In this document: one piece after another, positions 1-6,884 of the stretch
Layout of the letters: the number at the start of each line of letters is the position of its first letter
Numbering within the stretch: position 1 is the stretch's first letter
Source: DAONLM01 sp035406685
Lineage (GTDB): Bacteria; Spirochaetota; GWE2-31-10; MWDO01
Direction of reading: 5' to 3'
Assembly: GCA_035406685.1 (NCBI GenBank)
Contig: DAONLM010000155.1
Location: 1-7,394, forward strand
Length of the DNA: 7,394 bases
The notes under the pieces: model-generated
What the model was told of the DNA's origin: nothing
Databases searched by the model: none
The model's input: only the letters and a program-made list of their open reading frames with translations
Program-made: the position numbers and the translations under genes

Positions 1-109
1 TTAATCACAAAATTTTTAAGAAAATCCTTTACAAAATTTAAGAAAAAAATTAAAAAAGTTGCCTAAAAATAAAATCTCCTTTCGTCTAATATATGTTAAA
101 AATTAAATT

Positions 110-138
110 TTGACAAAGAGTATTAGTTTTTATATAAT
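110..138 (+). promoter_or_regulatory. Perfect consensus sigma70-type promoter, giving a near-leaderless mRNA
   Basis: The -35 hexamer TTGACA is at 110-115 and the -10 hexamer TATAAT at 133-138, separated by exactly 17 bases, so all 12 consensus positions match. The expected transcription start, about 7 bases after the -10, is near 144-146, while the ATG of the TPR gene is at 147. The 5' leader would therefore be 0-3 nt, and no Shine-Dalgarno sequence precedes that ATG. The 109 bases upstream are A- and T-tract DNA with no convincing gene; they could act as an UP element. The promoter probably drives the whole downstream run of genes, since gaps after it are only 4-43 nt and no terminator is visible. 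AT-rich DNA throws up -10 boxes by chance, but a full-match pair at ideal spacing is unlikely to be accidental. Confidence 0.75.
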
Positions 139-146
139 AAGAATAT

Positions 147-3068
147 ATGAAAAAAGGTATAGCTTTATTATTTTTTTTATTAAATTTTTTTTATATATTT
201 TCACTCTCTTCTGAAAATTCTTTACTTGATGTTGCTATTAATGATTACAAAAAAGGGCAATATGAATTCGCAATAAATAATTTTAAAAAATTTATTCAAT
301 TTTCAAGTGATAATATAAATAAACCAAAGGCCTACTATTATCTGGCACTCTGTTATTATTACCTTGAAAATTATAGAATGTCATTAAACTATTTGAATGA
401 ACTTATATCAAAATATAGGGTTTCTTCTTACTCTAATGTTGCTAATTTCTGGAAGGGACTTATTTATCAAAATCTTAAAGATTGGGAAAAAGCATTTGAA
501 TCATTTGATAGATACATTAATTTATATCCTCAAACAGAACTTGTCGATAGAGCATATTTTTCTGCTGCTAATTCTCTTTTTGAATTAAATAGACTCTCTG
601 ATGCAGAAAGATATTTAAAGATCATAATAGATAGATACAAAAAATCTGAAAAATATGAAGAAGCCTCTGTCCTTTATGCTTATATTTTAATAAAAAGCAA
701 TAAAAAAGATAAAGCAAAAGAATTTTTATCATATTGGATGGAAAGACTTGGCAAAACAGGAGAAAAATATGAATACAGAGATAGATTCTGGTTATATTAT
801 GCAGAAATTTTAATCGAAGAGAAAAATTATGAAGAGGCAAGGATTATATTAAAGAAAATAGATCTTTATTCAAAAAATAGCCCATCTTCTGACATTGCCT
901 TATTAAGATTGTCACAAATAGAGACATTAACTGGGAATGAGAAAGAATCAAAACAATATATTATAAGATTAAATAATGAATATCCATTATCAAAGTATAA
1001 CATAGATGCCACTCTTAATACCGGTATTTCTGAATATATAAATGGTAACTATGAGAATGCTATAAATTTTTTCAACATAGTAAACATAGCAATAACAAAA
1101 AAATTAGAGGAAAAATTAACAAATTTTGAGAAGGAAAGATTTTTTTCGATTCATTCAAATTCTCTTTTTTATTCAGGAGAGGCATATTATAGATTGAATA
1201 ATACATCTACAGCAAAAGAAAAATTTCTTGAACTAATAGCAAAAAATTATCCTTTAAGAAACAAGGCAATTATAAGAGTACTCGATATTTTATTTGAAGA
1301 AAAGAATTTTAAAGAACTTGAAAAAAGTTTTAATACTTATGAAAAATTTTTTAATAGCGAAGATAGTGAATATGAAAATTTTGTAATATATAGATCAAAA
1401 TATCTTTATTATATTAATAAAAACAAAGAATCTCTTGAAATTTTAGATAAAATAAAGGAGAACAATAAAAATTTTTTAATTCTTGCAGATTTAAAGTCAA
1501 AGAATTTTATAAAATTAAATGAAATAGAAAAGGGGCTAAAAATACTTATTGATGCTTTCCCTTATATTCCATTAAATAAAAAGTCTTATTATGCTTATGA
1601 AATATCCAGTCTATATTTTAATATATCTCAATATGATAAAGCCCTTGAGTTTTACAATATATCAAAGAGTTTTTTAAAAGATAGCGAAAATAGAGAAGAA
1701 ATAGAGATCAGGATAGAATATATAAAAGCGTTATGCTTTATGGAAAATAAAGAGTATACTAAAGCCATAGAATCATTTAACAACATTATAAAAATAAATA
1801 ATAATAAATTAAAAGAAATTATTAACAATTCTTACTATTATCTTGCATGGTGTTATTATAAAATCTCAAATTTTAATGATAGTGCAAAATTTTTTGCTCT
1901 TGCTTCAAATGTTATTACGAACACTATTCTGGTAAAAGATTCTTCTTATATGGAGGCAATGAGTTACTTTTCTAATAAAGATTATAATACAGCCTATTTA
2001 AAATTTGAGTTTATTTATAAAAAATATTATCCGGATGAGATCGGAGTTATGGCTTTTTACTATATGGCAAAGTCATTAGAAAATTCTGGGAAGATCGATA
2101 ATGCAATAAAAAATTATTATAAAATATATAATGAATTCTCTTCTTCTAAATATCAGATATTAAGCCTTTTTGAGTTGATTAAATATAATCTTAATAAAAA
2201 CAGGATTGAAGAGGCAAACAATTTAATAAAGAGTCTTGAAAATCTTGATAAAGAAGGGAACTTATATCTTGATGCCTTATTATTACAGGCTGAGACTTTT
2301 ATATCTTTAAAAAGATATTCAGAGGCATTCTCTATTTATAATTATTATTTAAAAAACAGCAAAACAGAGAAAGATTTTGATTATATATACTATTGGGCTG
2401 GATATTGTGCTGAGGAAATAAAAGATTTTATCTCTGCTAAATATTTTTATGAATCTCTTGTAAACAAATACGAAAATTCAAAATTTTATTATCAGGCAAT
2501 TTATTCTCTTTTAAGGATTTATAGATTGGAAAATAATTATATAAAAGAAAGATTAATCATAAGTAAAATTTTACTCACTGAAAAAGAAAAAGATAAGGTA
2601 GAACAACTTTATAAAAGAATACGAGAACTTGAATTACTTGAAAAGGGATTGTCAGAAGAAGAGGCAAATCTTTTATTATTAATAGAAAAAGGGGATATAG
2701 AGGCTAAATTAAATTTAGGAAAATTATATATCAGGGGAAAAGATAGAGAAAAAGGTATTATTATTATTTCTGAGATTGCAAAAGATAGAAATGATAATTT
2801 TGGAGCAATGGCAAATAATTTACTCGGGGATAATCAACTTGAACAGAATAATTATAAAGATGCTCTCTCTATATATTTAAAAACAGTTCAGAATTATAAG
2901 GCGACAAAAGAAACCATTGCCGAGGCGTTATATAAGGCAAGTTATTGCTATTTTAAACTTGAGAATACAGCAAATACTTTGAAAATAATTGAAAGAATAA
3001 AAAAGGATTTTCCGGATACAGAATGGGCAACAAAGGCTATTGAACTTGAACAGAGACTTAAAAGATAA
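147..3068 (+). CDS. Secreted TPR-repeat protein, probably periplasmic or outer-membrane associated
   Basis: This 973-aa protein starts with a classical signal peptide: Lys2-Lys3, then a hydrophobic core at residues 5-20, with likely cleavage around 20-24. There is no lipobox cysteine. The rest is almost entirely helical tetratricopeptide repeats of about 34 residues. Clear units lie near residues 27-59, 62-94, 98-130, 338-371, 561-593, 635-667, 706-738, 743-777, 888-918 and 925-957. A recurring Tyr-rich helix A (YYYLALCYY at 63-71, YYYLAWCYY at 563-571, KASYCYFKL at 930-938) suggests internal duplication. TPR solenoids bind proteins; no catalytic motif was seen. It lies 17 nt upstream of a beta-barrel gene, so a role in outer-membrane assembly or anchoring is a reasonable inference, but the partner is unknown. 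The start is fixed by the signal peptide, because the next Met is residue 78. No Shine-Dalgarno sequence precedes it; see the promoter entry. Confidence 0.85.
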   Translation: MKKGIALLFFLLNFFYIFSLSSENSLLDVAINDYKKGQYEFAINNFKKFIQFSSDNINKPKAYYYLALCYYYLENYRMSLNYLNELISKYRVSSYSNVANFWKGLIYQNLKDWEKAFESFDRYINLYPQTELVDRAYFSAANSLFELNRLSDAERYLKIIIDRYKKSEKYEEASVLYAYILIKSNKKDKAKEFLSYWMERLGKTGEKYEYRDRFWLYYAEILIEEKNYEEARIILKKIDLYSKNSPSSDIALLRLSQIETLTGNEKESKQYIIRLNNEYPLSKYNIDATLNTGISEYINGNYENAINFFNIVNIAITKKLEEKLTNFEKERFFSIHSNSLFYSGEAYYRLNNTSTAKEKFLELIAKNYPLRNKAIIRVLDILFEEKNFKELEKSFNTYEKFFNSEDSEYENFVIYRSKYLYYINKNKESLEILDKIKENNKNFLILADLKSKNFIKLNEIEKGLKILIDAFPYIPLNKKSYYAYEISSLYFNISQYDKALEFYNISKSFLKDSENREEIEIRIEYIKALCFMENKEYTKAIESFNNIIKINNNKLKEIINNSYYYLAWCYYKISNFNDSAKFFALASNVITNTILVKDSSYMEAMSYFSNKDYNTAYLKFEFIYKKYYPDEIGVMAFYYMAKSLENSGKIDNAIKNYYKIYNEFSSSKYQILSLFELIKYNLNKNRIEEANNLIKSLENLDKEGNLYLDALLLQAETFISLKRYSEAFSIYNYYLKNSKTEKDFDYIYYWAGYCAEEIKDFISAKYFYESLVNKYENSKFYYQAIYSLLRIYRLENNYIKERLIISKILLTEKEKDKVEQLYKRIRELELLEKGLSEEEANLLLLIEKGDIEAKLNLGKLYIRGKDREKGIIIISEIAKDRNDNFGAMANNLLGDNQLEQNNYKDALSIYLKTVQNYKATKETIAEALYKASYCYFKLENTANTLKIIERIKKDFPDTEWATKAIELEQRLKR

Positions 3069-3085
3069 TTTGAGAGGTTTAACAG

Positions 3086-4717
3086 ATGAAAAAATTAAAG
3101 ATCTATATTATTTTACTCTGTTTATTAAAGATTAATCTTTTTTCTCAGGATGATATACCGACAATAAATCTTCCAAAGATTGAACTTGAAATAGAAGATA
3201 AAAGAAAGATAGAAGTTGAGTTAAAATCTGAAGAGATAAAAATGGATTTTACTTTGTTTACAGAAATAGAAAAGCCAGAGTTTACCTCATTAATTAAAGT
3301 AGATCTTGAAAAAACACTCCCCGAAAGAGTGGAATCCCCGGATAAACAAAAACCAGTAGATGCTATTGTTACATTTGGATATGGTTTAAATAATAATTTT
3401 TTAGTTGACTTTTCTATTTTTATAAAAGATATAAATCCACAGGTTTCTATTAAGTATTTAAGAGATACAAGAGAGACTGCGTGGATAGAAGATTTTAATA
3501 AAAAAAATCAGATATATCTTGACGATCTAAAATCAGAAATTATTTTTTCCTATAAAAAATTTTTTTTAGGCTCTGAAATAGGATATTTTTCAAAAAGTTT
3601 GTCTTTACAAGATAAGAGTATATTCTCCAATCTTACTAAAAGAGTTATTAATTTTGATGTTGTACCATCTTTAAAATTTAATTACCAGAATGATCTTAGT
3701 TTAAGATTACTCAATTCTCTTATATTTAATAATGCGTTTAATAATGATTCTACTCTTACAAGAAATGATTTTGCTTATTTATTGAATTCAGAAATTCTTT
3801 ATTCACAGGTTTTTTCTACAAATCATTTTATAAATGCAAGAATTGGTTATGAGTTTAATTATCAAGAAGAGAGAAAAAAAGGATCAAAAGATGATTTTAA
3901 AGAAGAGTATATTAACTTTTTTTATAATAATATTAAGGCTGGAATCGAATATTCTACAATTATAAAAGACTCATTTCTAATTAATGCAAAGGTAAATTTC
4001 TTAGGTTTTTTTAAAAATAGTGATTTCTTATGGTTTATTTTACCTTTTTTTAAATTTGGATATAACTATTTTGATTATTTCTCCTGTTATATTGAAGGAG
4101 GTGGGGATTTAATAAAAAAGGTTGATCATAATTATGTTAAAGAAAATGACTATATAATTTATCAGGCAGAATCAACCCCCGGCTATAAATGGTATGGTAA
4201 GACCGGTATTTCTGCTGGAATTAGCGAGTGGTTTTCTGTAAATAATGATTTTGAAGTTATTTATAATATGTGGGGAAATGACTGGAAATTAGCAAGTAAT
4301 TCAGAGAGATTATGGATGTTTACTAAAAGGGATTATTTAGAAATTAATCTTTATGCATCTATTAGTTTTACTTATAAAAAATTTATTGAGATAAAGAGTG
4401 AATGGAAACACTATTTTTATGAAAGAGGATATTTTGAAGGAAGAGATAGTCTTTATATTCTTTTTAAGGCTGGCATTCCAAAATCTGGATTGGAATTTTT
4501 TATTGATTTTATTGCTAAATTTTTAAGAGAAGACAATAATGGCAATGATATTGGAAATATTTATCTAATGAATGCTGGTATTGACTGGAATTTTAAAGAG
4601 AGATTTGGACTTGGGATAAAATTTAATAATATTTTGTATTTTCAAAAGCATACTATCATGCCCCCTTATGAAGAGCCGGGGTTTGAATTTATTGCTTATA
4701 TAAAAATAGGTTTTTAG
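3086..4717 (+). CDS. Putative outer-membrane beta-barrel protein
   Basis: The 543-aa product has a signal peptide (Lys2-Lys3, hydrophobic residues 6-19, likely cleavage after Ser20 in NLFSQDD). A charged segment follows at about 22-90, rich in alternating Ile/Leu and Glu/Lys, which may be a periplasmic extension. From about residue 91 the chain shows the alternating hydrophobic/polar, aromatic-rich pattern of antiparallel membrane strands (for example 93-112). It ends in a strand with a terminal Phe (AYIKIGF, 537-543), the classic signal recognised by the BAM machinery. No TonB box or plug domain is evident. The start is supported by a GAGAGG ribosome site at 3072-3077, 8 nt from the ATG. It is probably cotranscribed with the TPR gene. 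The family is not recognised; porin, TonB-receptor-like barrel or cell-surface structural protein are all possible. Its last 27 coding and stop bases are repeated downstream of the R-M genes. Confidence 0.7.
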   Translation: MKKLKIYIILLCLLKINLFSQDDIPTINLPKIELEIEDKRKIEVELKSEEIKMDFTLFTEIEKPEFTSLIKVDLEKTLPERVESPDKQKPVDAIVTFGYGLNNNFLVDFSIFIKDINPQVSIKYLRDTRETAWIEDFNKKNQIYLDDLKSEIIFSYKKFFLGSEIGYFSKSLSLQDKSIFSNLTKRVINFDVVPSLKFNYQNDLSLRLLNSLIFNNAFNNDSTLTRNDFAYLLNSEILYSQVFSTNHFINARIGYEFNYQEERKKGSKDDFKEEYINFFYNNIKAGIEYSTIIKDSFLINAKVNFLGFFKNSDFLWFILPFFKFGYNYFDYFSCYIEGGGDLIKKVDHNYVKENDYIIYQAESTPGYKWYGKTGISAGISEWFSVNNDFEVIYNMWGNDWKLASNSERLWMFTKRDYLEINLYASISFTYKKFIEIKSEWKHYFYERGYFEGRDSLYILFKAGIPKSGLEFFIDFIAKFLREDNNGNDIGNIYLMNAGIDWNFKERFGLGIKFNNILYFQKHTIMPPYEEPGFEFIAYIKIGF

Positions 4718-4721
4718 GAGG
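4689..4721 (+). repeat. Left copy of the 33-bp direct repeat flanking the R-M module
   Basis: These 33 bases are identical to 6848-6880. They begin at the second base of a Phe codon and cover the final eight barrel codons (IAYIKIGF), the TAG stop and the GGAGG Shine-Dalgarno sequence. Identity stops on both sides: T versus G before, T versus G after. This copy is the original, since here it is in frame with the 543-aa barrel protein. I read it as one side of a long target duplication made when the R-M genes inserted. Confidence 0.93.
4717..4721 (+). promoter_or_regulatory. Shine-Dalgarno GGAGG overlapping the barrel stop codon, serving the endonuclease
   Basis: The GGAGG shares its first G with the TAG stop at 4715-4717 and lies 7 nt from the endonuclease ATG at 4729, which is ideal spacing and supports that start. 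The site is part of the 33-bp repeat, so the endonuclease seems to use a ribosome site that belonged to the host operon before the insertion. Confidence 0.8.
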
Positions 4722-4728
4722 TAGAATT

Positions 4729-5484
4729 ATGTATAAATTAACTAAAGAAGAAAAAAAGATCATTGAGAAAATAGAAAATACATATTATATGAAACCTATT
4801 TTAAATAAATTTAATATTCTTATTCAAAATAAAAAAACAACATGGTTAAATTCTTTTAACAAAATTTATGACGTGTTAAAAAATTCAGAACAAGAAGTAC
4901 GAAAAATTCTTTCTGATAGAAGAAACAAAGGAGAAATAAAAGATATTAGTCAGGCAATGAAATCTATCGCTGGAAATGCTTTTTCTAATTGTTTAATTTA
5001 TTTGTTTTTAAAAAATAAAATTGAAGAAAATATTAAACCTTATATTTTTATTACATCAGAAAAATCAAAAGTTAAAGGTTTTGATTATCTTACTACTATA
5101 AAGATAGGAGATGAAAAACAAAAACCGGATGTTGATGTAATTATATATACTGAAAAAGAAGATAAAACAGTTGATAAGTGTATTATACTTTCTTTAAAAA
5201 CATCATTAAGAGAAAGAGCCGGGCAAACTTATAAGTGGAAATTATTAATGGAAATAGCTACTACTGAAAATCCAATTAAAAATAAATATAATATTAATTA
5301 TAAAATTTTTCAAATGCCAATAATATGCTTTGCAACTGTAAATTTTTACAACGAAATAAATAATCCACAACATCGTGGTATGTTTAAATTTTTTGATAAG
5401 TCTTTTATCGCAAAAGATATTAATGCAGAGTTTATTTCTCCTCTTTCTGATATAGTAGAATTTGTTAATTTTAAATTAGGATAA
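4729..5484 (+). CDS. Type II restriction endonuclease, CCGG-family (BsaWI/Ecl18kI-like)
   Basis: This 251-aa protein has no signal peptide. It carries a PD-(D/E)XK core laid out as in the CCGG/CCNGG-family endonucleases (Ecl18kI, NgoMIV, Bse634I, BsaWI). Acidic residues sit at PDVDV (Asp134, Asp136), followed by SLK (Ser155, Lys157). The RER triad (Arg161-Glu162-Arg163) is exactly 4-6 residues after the Lys, and Glu175 in KLLMEIA follows. In characterised members the Arg-(Glu/Asp)-Arg motif contacts the CC:GG bases, so cleavage of double-stranded DNA at a site containing CCGG or CC-N-GG is predicted. Overall it most resembles BsaWI (W/CCGGW) from memory, without alignment. Helix-rich residues 1-100 would be the N-terminal domain. 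The adjacent methyltransferase supports the call. The start is set by GGAGG 7 nt upstream. Exact specificity and activity are inference. Confidence 0.78.
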   Translation: MYKLTKEEKKIIEKIENTYYMKPILNKFNILIQNKKTTWLNSFNKIYDVLKNSEQEVRKILSDRRNKGEIKDISQAMKSIAGNAFSNCLIYLFLKNKIEENIKPYIFITSEKSKVKGFDYLTTIKIGDEKQKPDVDVIIYTEKEDKTVDKCIILSLKTSLRERAGQTYKWKLLMEIATTENPIKNKYNINYKIFQMPIICFATVNFYNEINNPQHRGMFKFFDKSFIAKDINAEFISPLSDIVEFVNFKLG

Positions 5485-5488
5485 ATAT

Positions 5489-6841
5489 ATGTTATTAGAC
5501 AAAGGAATAGATAATATAACTTTTAAATCTTCTGATTTATTAAGATTAGTTGAGAAAAACTTTGAAGTTTACAATAACGAAGAAGAATTTTACTATAAAC
5601 CAAAAGATTTAAAAGAATGGTATTATGAATGGGATTTTAAAAATTTTAATCCCAATATTTATTCACACGGTTTCCATCAATATCCTGCCAAATTTATACC
5701 ACAATTAGCAAGAAAATTATTAAGAATTTTTACTAATGAAGATAGTATTATCCTTGATAACTTTATGGGTTCTGGAACTACTTTGATTGAAAGTTTTTTA
5801 TTAAATAGGAAGTTAGCAATAGGAATTGAATTGAACCCTTTTGCTTGCTTTATGGCAAAGGTAAAAACAACCCCAATTGAGCCAGAAAAATTGTTAAAAT
5901 ATTTTTTAGATATAAAAAAAGAATTTTTTCAAATTAAGAGTTATAAATTACATAATTTTCACAATATTAAATTCTGGTTTAAAGAAAAACAGATAACAGA
6001 ATTATCAAGATTGAAAGAAATAATAGTAAATATTCAAGATAATAATGTTAAAGATTTTTTTTTGCTTTGCATGAGTGAAGTTGTAAGAAGAGTCTCACTA
6101 ACAAACCATAATGGTTTTAAGCTACATCGTGATAAAACCAAAATAAATAGTAATTTCAATCCGGATGTTTTATGGTATTTTCAAAATGTTGCACAAAGAA
6201 ATATTTCTCTTATGAGTAATTTTTATAGAAAAATACTTAATTCAAAGACATGTATTCAAATAATATATGGGGATGCCCGCAAAAAACAAAATATAGAAAA
6301 TAATAGTATAGATTTTATTCTTACTTCTCCGCCATACGGGGATTCAAAAACAACAGTAGCTTATGGTCAATTCTCAAGACTTTCATGGCAGTGGATAGAA
6401 AACAATACAAATATTTATAAACTAGATGAAGAGCTTTTAGGAGGCAAAATAAAAGATAATATTAGATTAGAAATATTAGATTACTCGAAAACTTTAAAAA
6501 TTCAATATAATGAAATAAAATTAAAAGATTCAAAAAGATCTCAAGAAGTTTTATCTTTTTATATTGATTTATACGAATCATTAATTAATGCTTATGAATA
6601 TTTAAAAAAAGATAAATATTTTGTATTAGTAACGGGTAATAGAACAGTTAAAGGTGTATTTCTTAGAACAGATTTAATTATAAGTGAAATGTCTAATACA
6701 ATTGGGCTCAATACGGAAAAAATATTATATAGAAATATAATAAATAAAAGAATGCCATTGAAAAATTCTCCTACAAATATAAAAGGTGAATTATCAAATA
6801 CAATGTTAAAAGAAAATATCATATTTTTAAGAAAAAAATAA
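5489..6841 (+). CDS. Site-specific DNA methyltransferase, probably N4-cytosine (SPPY type)
   Basis: The 450-aa product is the likely modification partner of the endonuclease 4 nt upstream. Motifs in order are: motif X at 60-73 (HGFHQYPAKFIP), motif I for AdoMet binding at 90-98 (DNFMGSGTT), motif II acidic Glu114 (GIELNP), motif III Asp262 (IIYGDAR), motif IV catalytic TSPPYGDS at 279-286, and a later strand FVLVTGNRTVKG at 378-389. The (T/S)SPPY form favours transfer of a methyl group to N4 of cytosine, although N6-adenine cannot be excluded. A helical insert of about 130 residues (130-255, including HNGFKLHRDKT at 207-217) separates motifs II and III and may hold target recognition. The start is supported by AGGA at 5478-5481, overlapping the end of the endonuclease gene, so translational coupling is likely. 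The gene appears intact. If paired as expected, it protects the same CCGG-type site. Confidence 0.85.
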   Translation: MLLDKGIDNITFKSSDLLRLVEKNFEVYNNEEEFYYKPKDLKEWYYEWDFKNFNPNIYSHGFHQYPAKFIPQLARKLLRIFTNEDSIILDNFMGSGTTLIESFLLNRKLAIGIELNPFACFMAKVKTTPIEPEKLLKYFLDIKKEFFQIKSYKLHNFHNIKFWFKEKQITELSRLKEIIVNIQDNNVKDFFLLCMSEVVRRVSLTNHNGFKLHRDKTKINSNFNPDVLWYFQNVAQRNISLMSNFYRKILNSKTCIQIIYGDARKKQNIENNSIDFILTSPPYGDSKTTVAYGQFSRLSWQWIENNTNIYKLDEELLGGKIKDNIRLEILDYSKTLKIQYNEIKLKDSKRSQEVLSFYIDLYESLINAYEYLKKDKYFVLVTGNRTVKGVFLRTDLIISEMSNTIGLNTEKILYRNIINKRMPLKNSPTNIKGELSNTMLKENIIFLRKK

Positions 6842-6847
6842 CTACTG

Positions 6848-6880
6848 TTATTGCTTATATAAAAATAGGTTTTTAGGAGG
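6848..6880 (+). repeat. Right copy of the 33-bp direct repeat (barrel 3'-end scar)
   Basis: This copy is identical to 4689-4721 and lies 6 nt after the methyltransferase stop. Here the IAYIKIGF-stop codons are an out-of-place remnant with no gene in front, but the TAGGAGG at its end still acts as the ribosome site of the next gene. With the left copy it defines a 2,159-bp period. Repeats this close could recombine and delete the module cleanly. Confidence 0.93.
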
Positions 6881-6881
6881 G
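6876..6881 (+). promoter_or_regulatory. Shine-Dalgarno GGAGGG for the phosphoesterase, inside the scar repeat
   Basis: GGAGG at 6876-6880 plus one further G lies 3-4 nt from the ATG at 6885. That is tighter than usual, but it is the only plausible start nearby. In the reconstructed ancestor this same site overlapped the barrel stop, giving barrel-to-phosphoesterase coupling. Confidence 0.7.
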
Positions 6882-6884
6882 TAT

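Larger units (their letters stand above)
4722..6847 (+). mobile_element. Inserted restriction-modification module bounded by a long target duplication
   Basis: This 2,126-bp unique segment lies between two perfect 33-bp direct repeats and contains almost only the endonuclease and methyltransferase genes: 7 bases before the first ATG and 6 after the last stop. There is no transposase, integrase or terminal inverted repeat, so it is not a normal insertion sequence. Deleting one 2,159-bp unit (4722-6880) restores the barrel gene followed at once by its Shine-Dalgarno and the phosphoesterase ATG. Insertion of R-M genes with long target duplication has been reported from genome comparisons; this matches in form. 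Lysine codons support foreign origin: by hand count AAG is about 10 of 87 in the two R-M genes, against about 14 of 51 in the barrel and 7 of 21 in the phosphoesterase. An alternative is homologous recombination with a strain already carrying the module. Confidence 0.7.

Noticed and set aside
9..58. Imperfect repeat of an A/T-rich unit (about 9-24 and 33-47) in the upstream region
   Set aside because: Homopolymeric A/T runs make such similarity likely by chance; it may simply be curved or UP-element DNA upstream of the promoter.
397..840. Short open frames of 63 codons (+, 397-588) and 72 codons (-, 622-840)
   Set aside because: Both are inside the TPR gene in other frames, have no recognisable motif, and would overlap a clearly coding frame.
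6837..6852. Inverted repeat AATAAC-TACT-GTTATT spanning the methyltransferase stop and the start of the right repeat
   Set aside because: The stem is only 6 bp and A/T-rich, with no T-run after it, so it is unlikely to be a terminator; it probably arose by chance at the insertion junction.
4689..6880. Classical insertion sequence or integron-like element
   Set aside because: No transposase or integrase is encoded, there are no terminal inverted repeats, and 33 bp is longer than usual IS target duplications.
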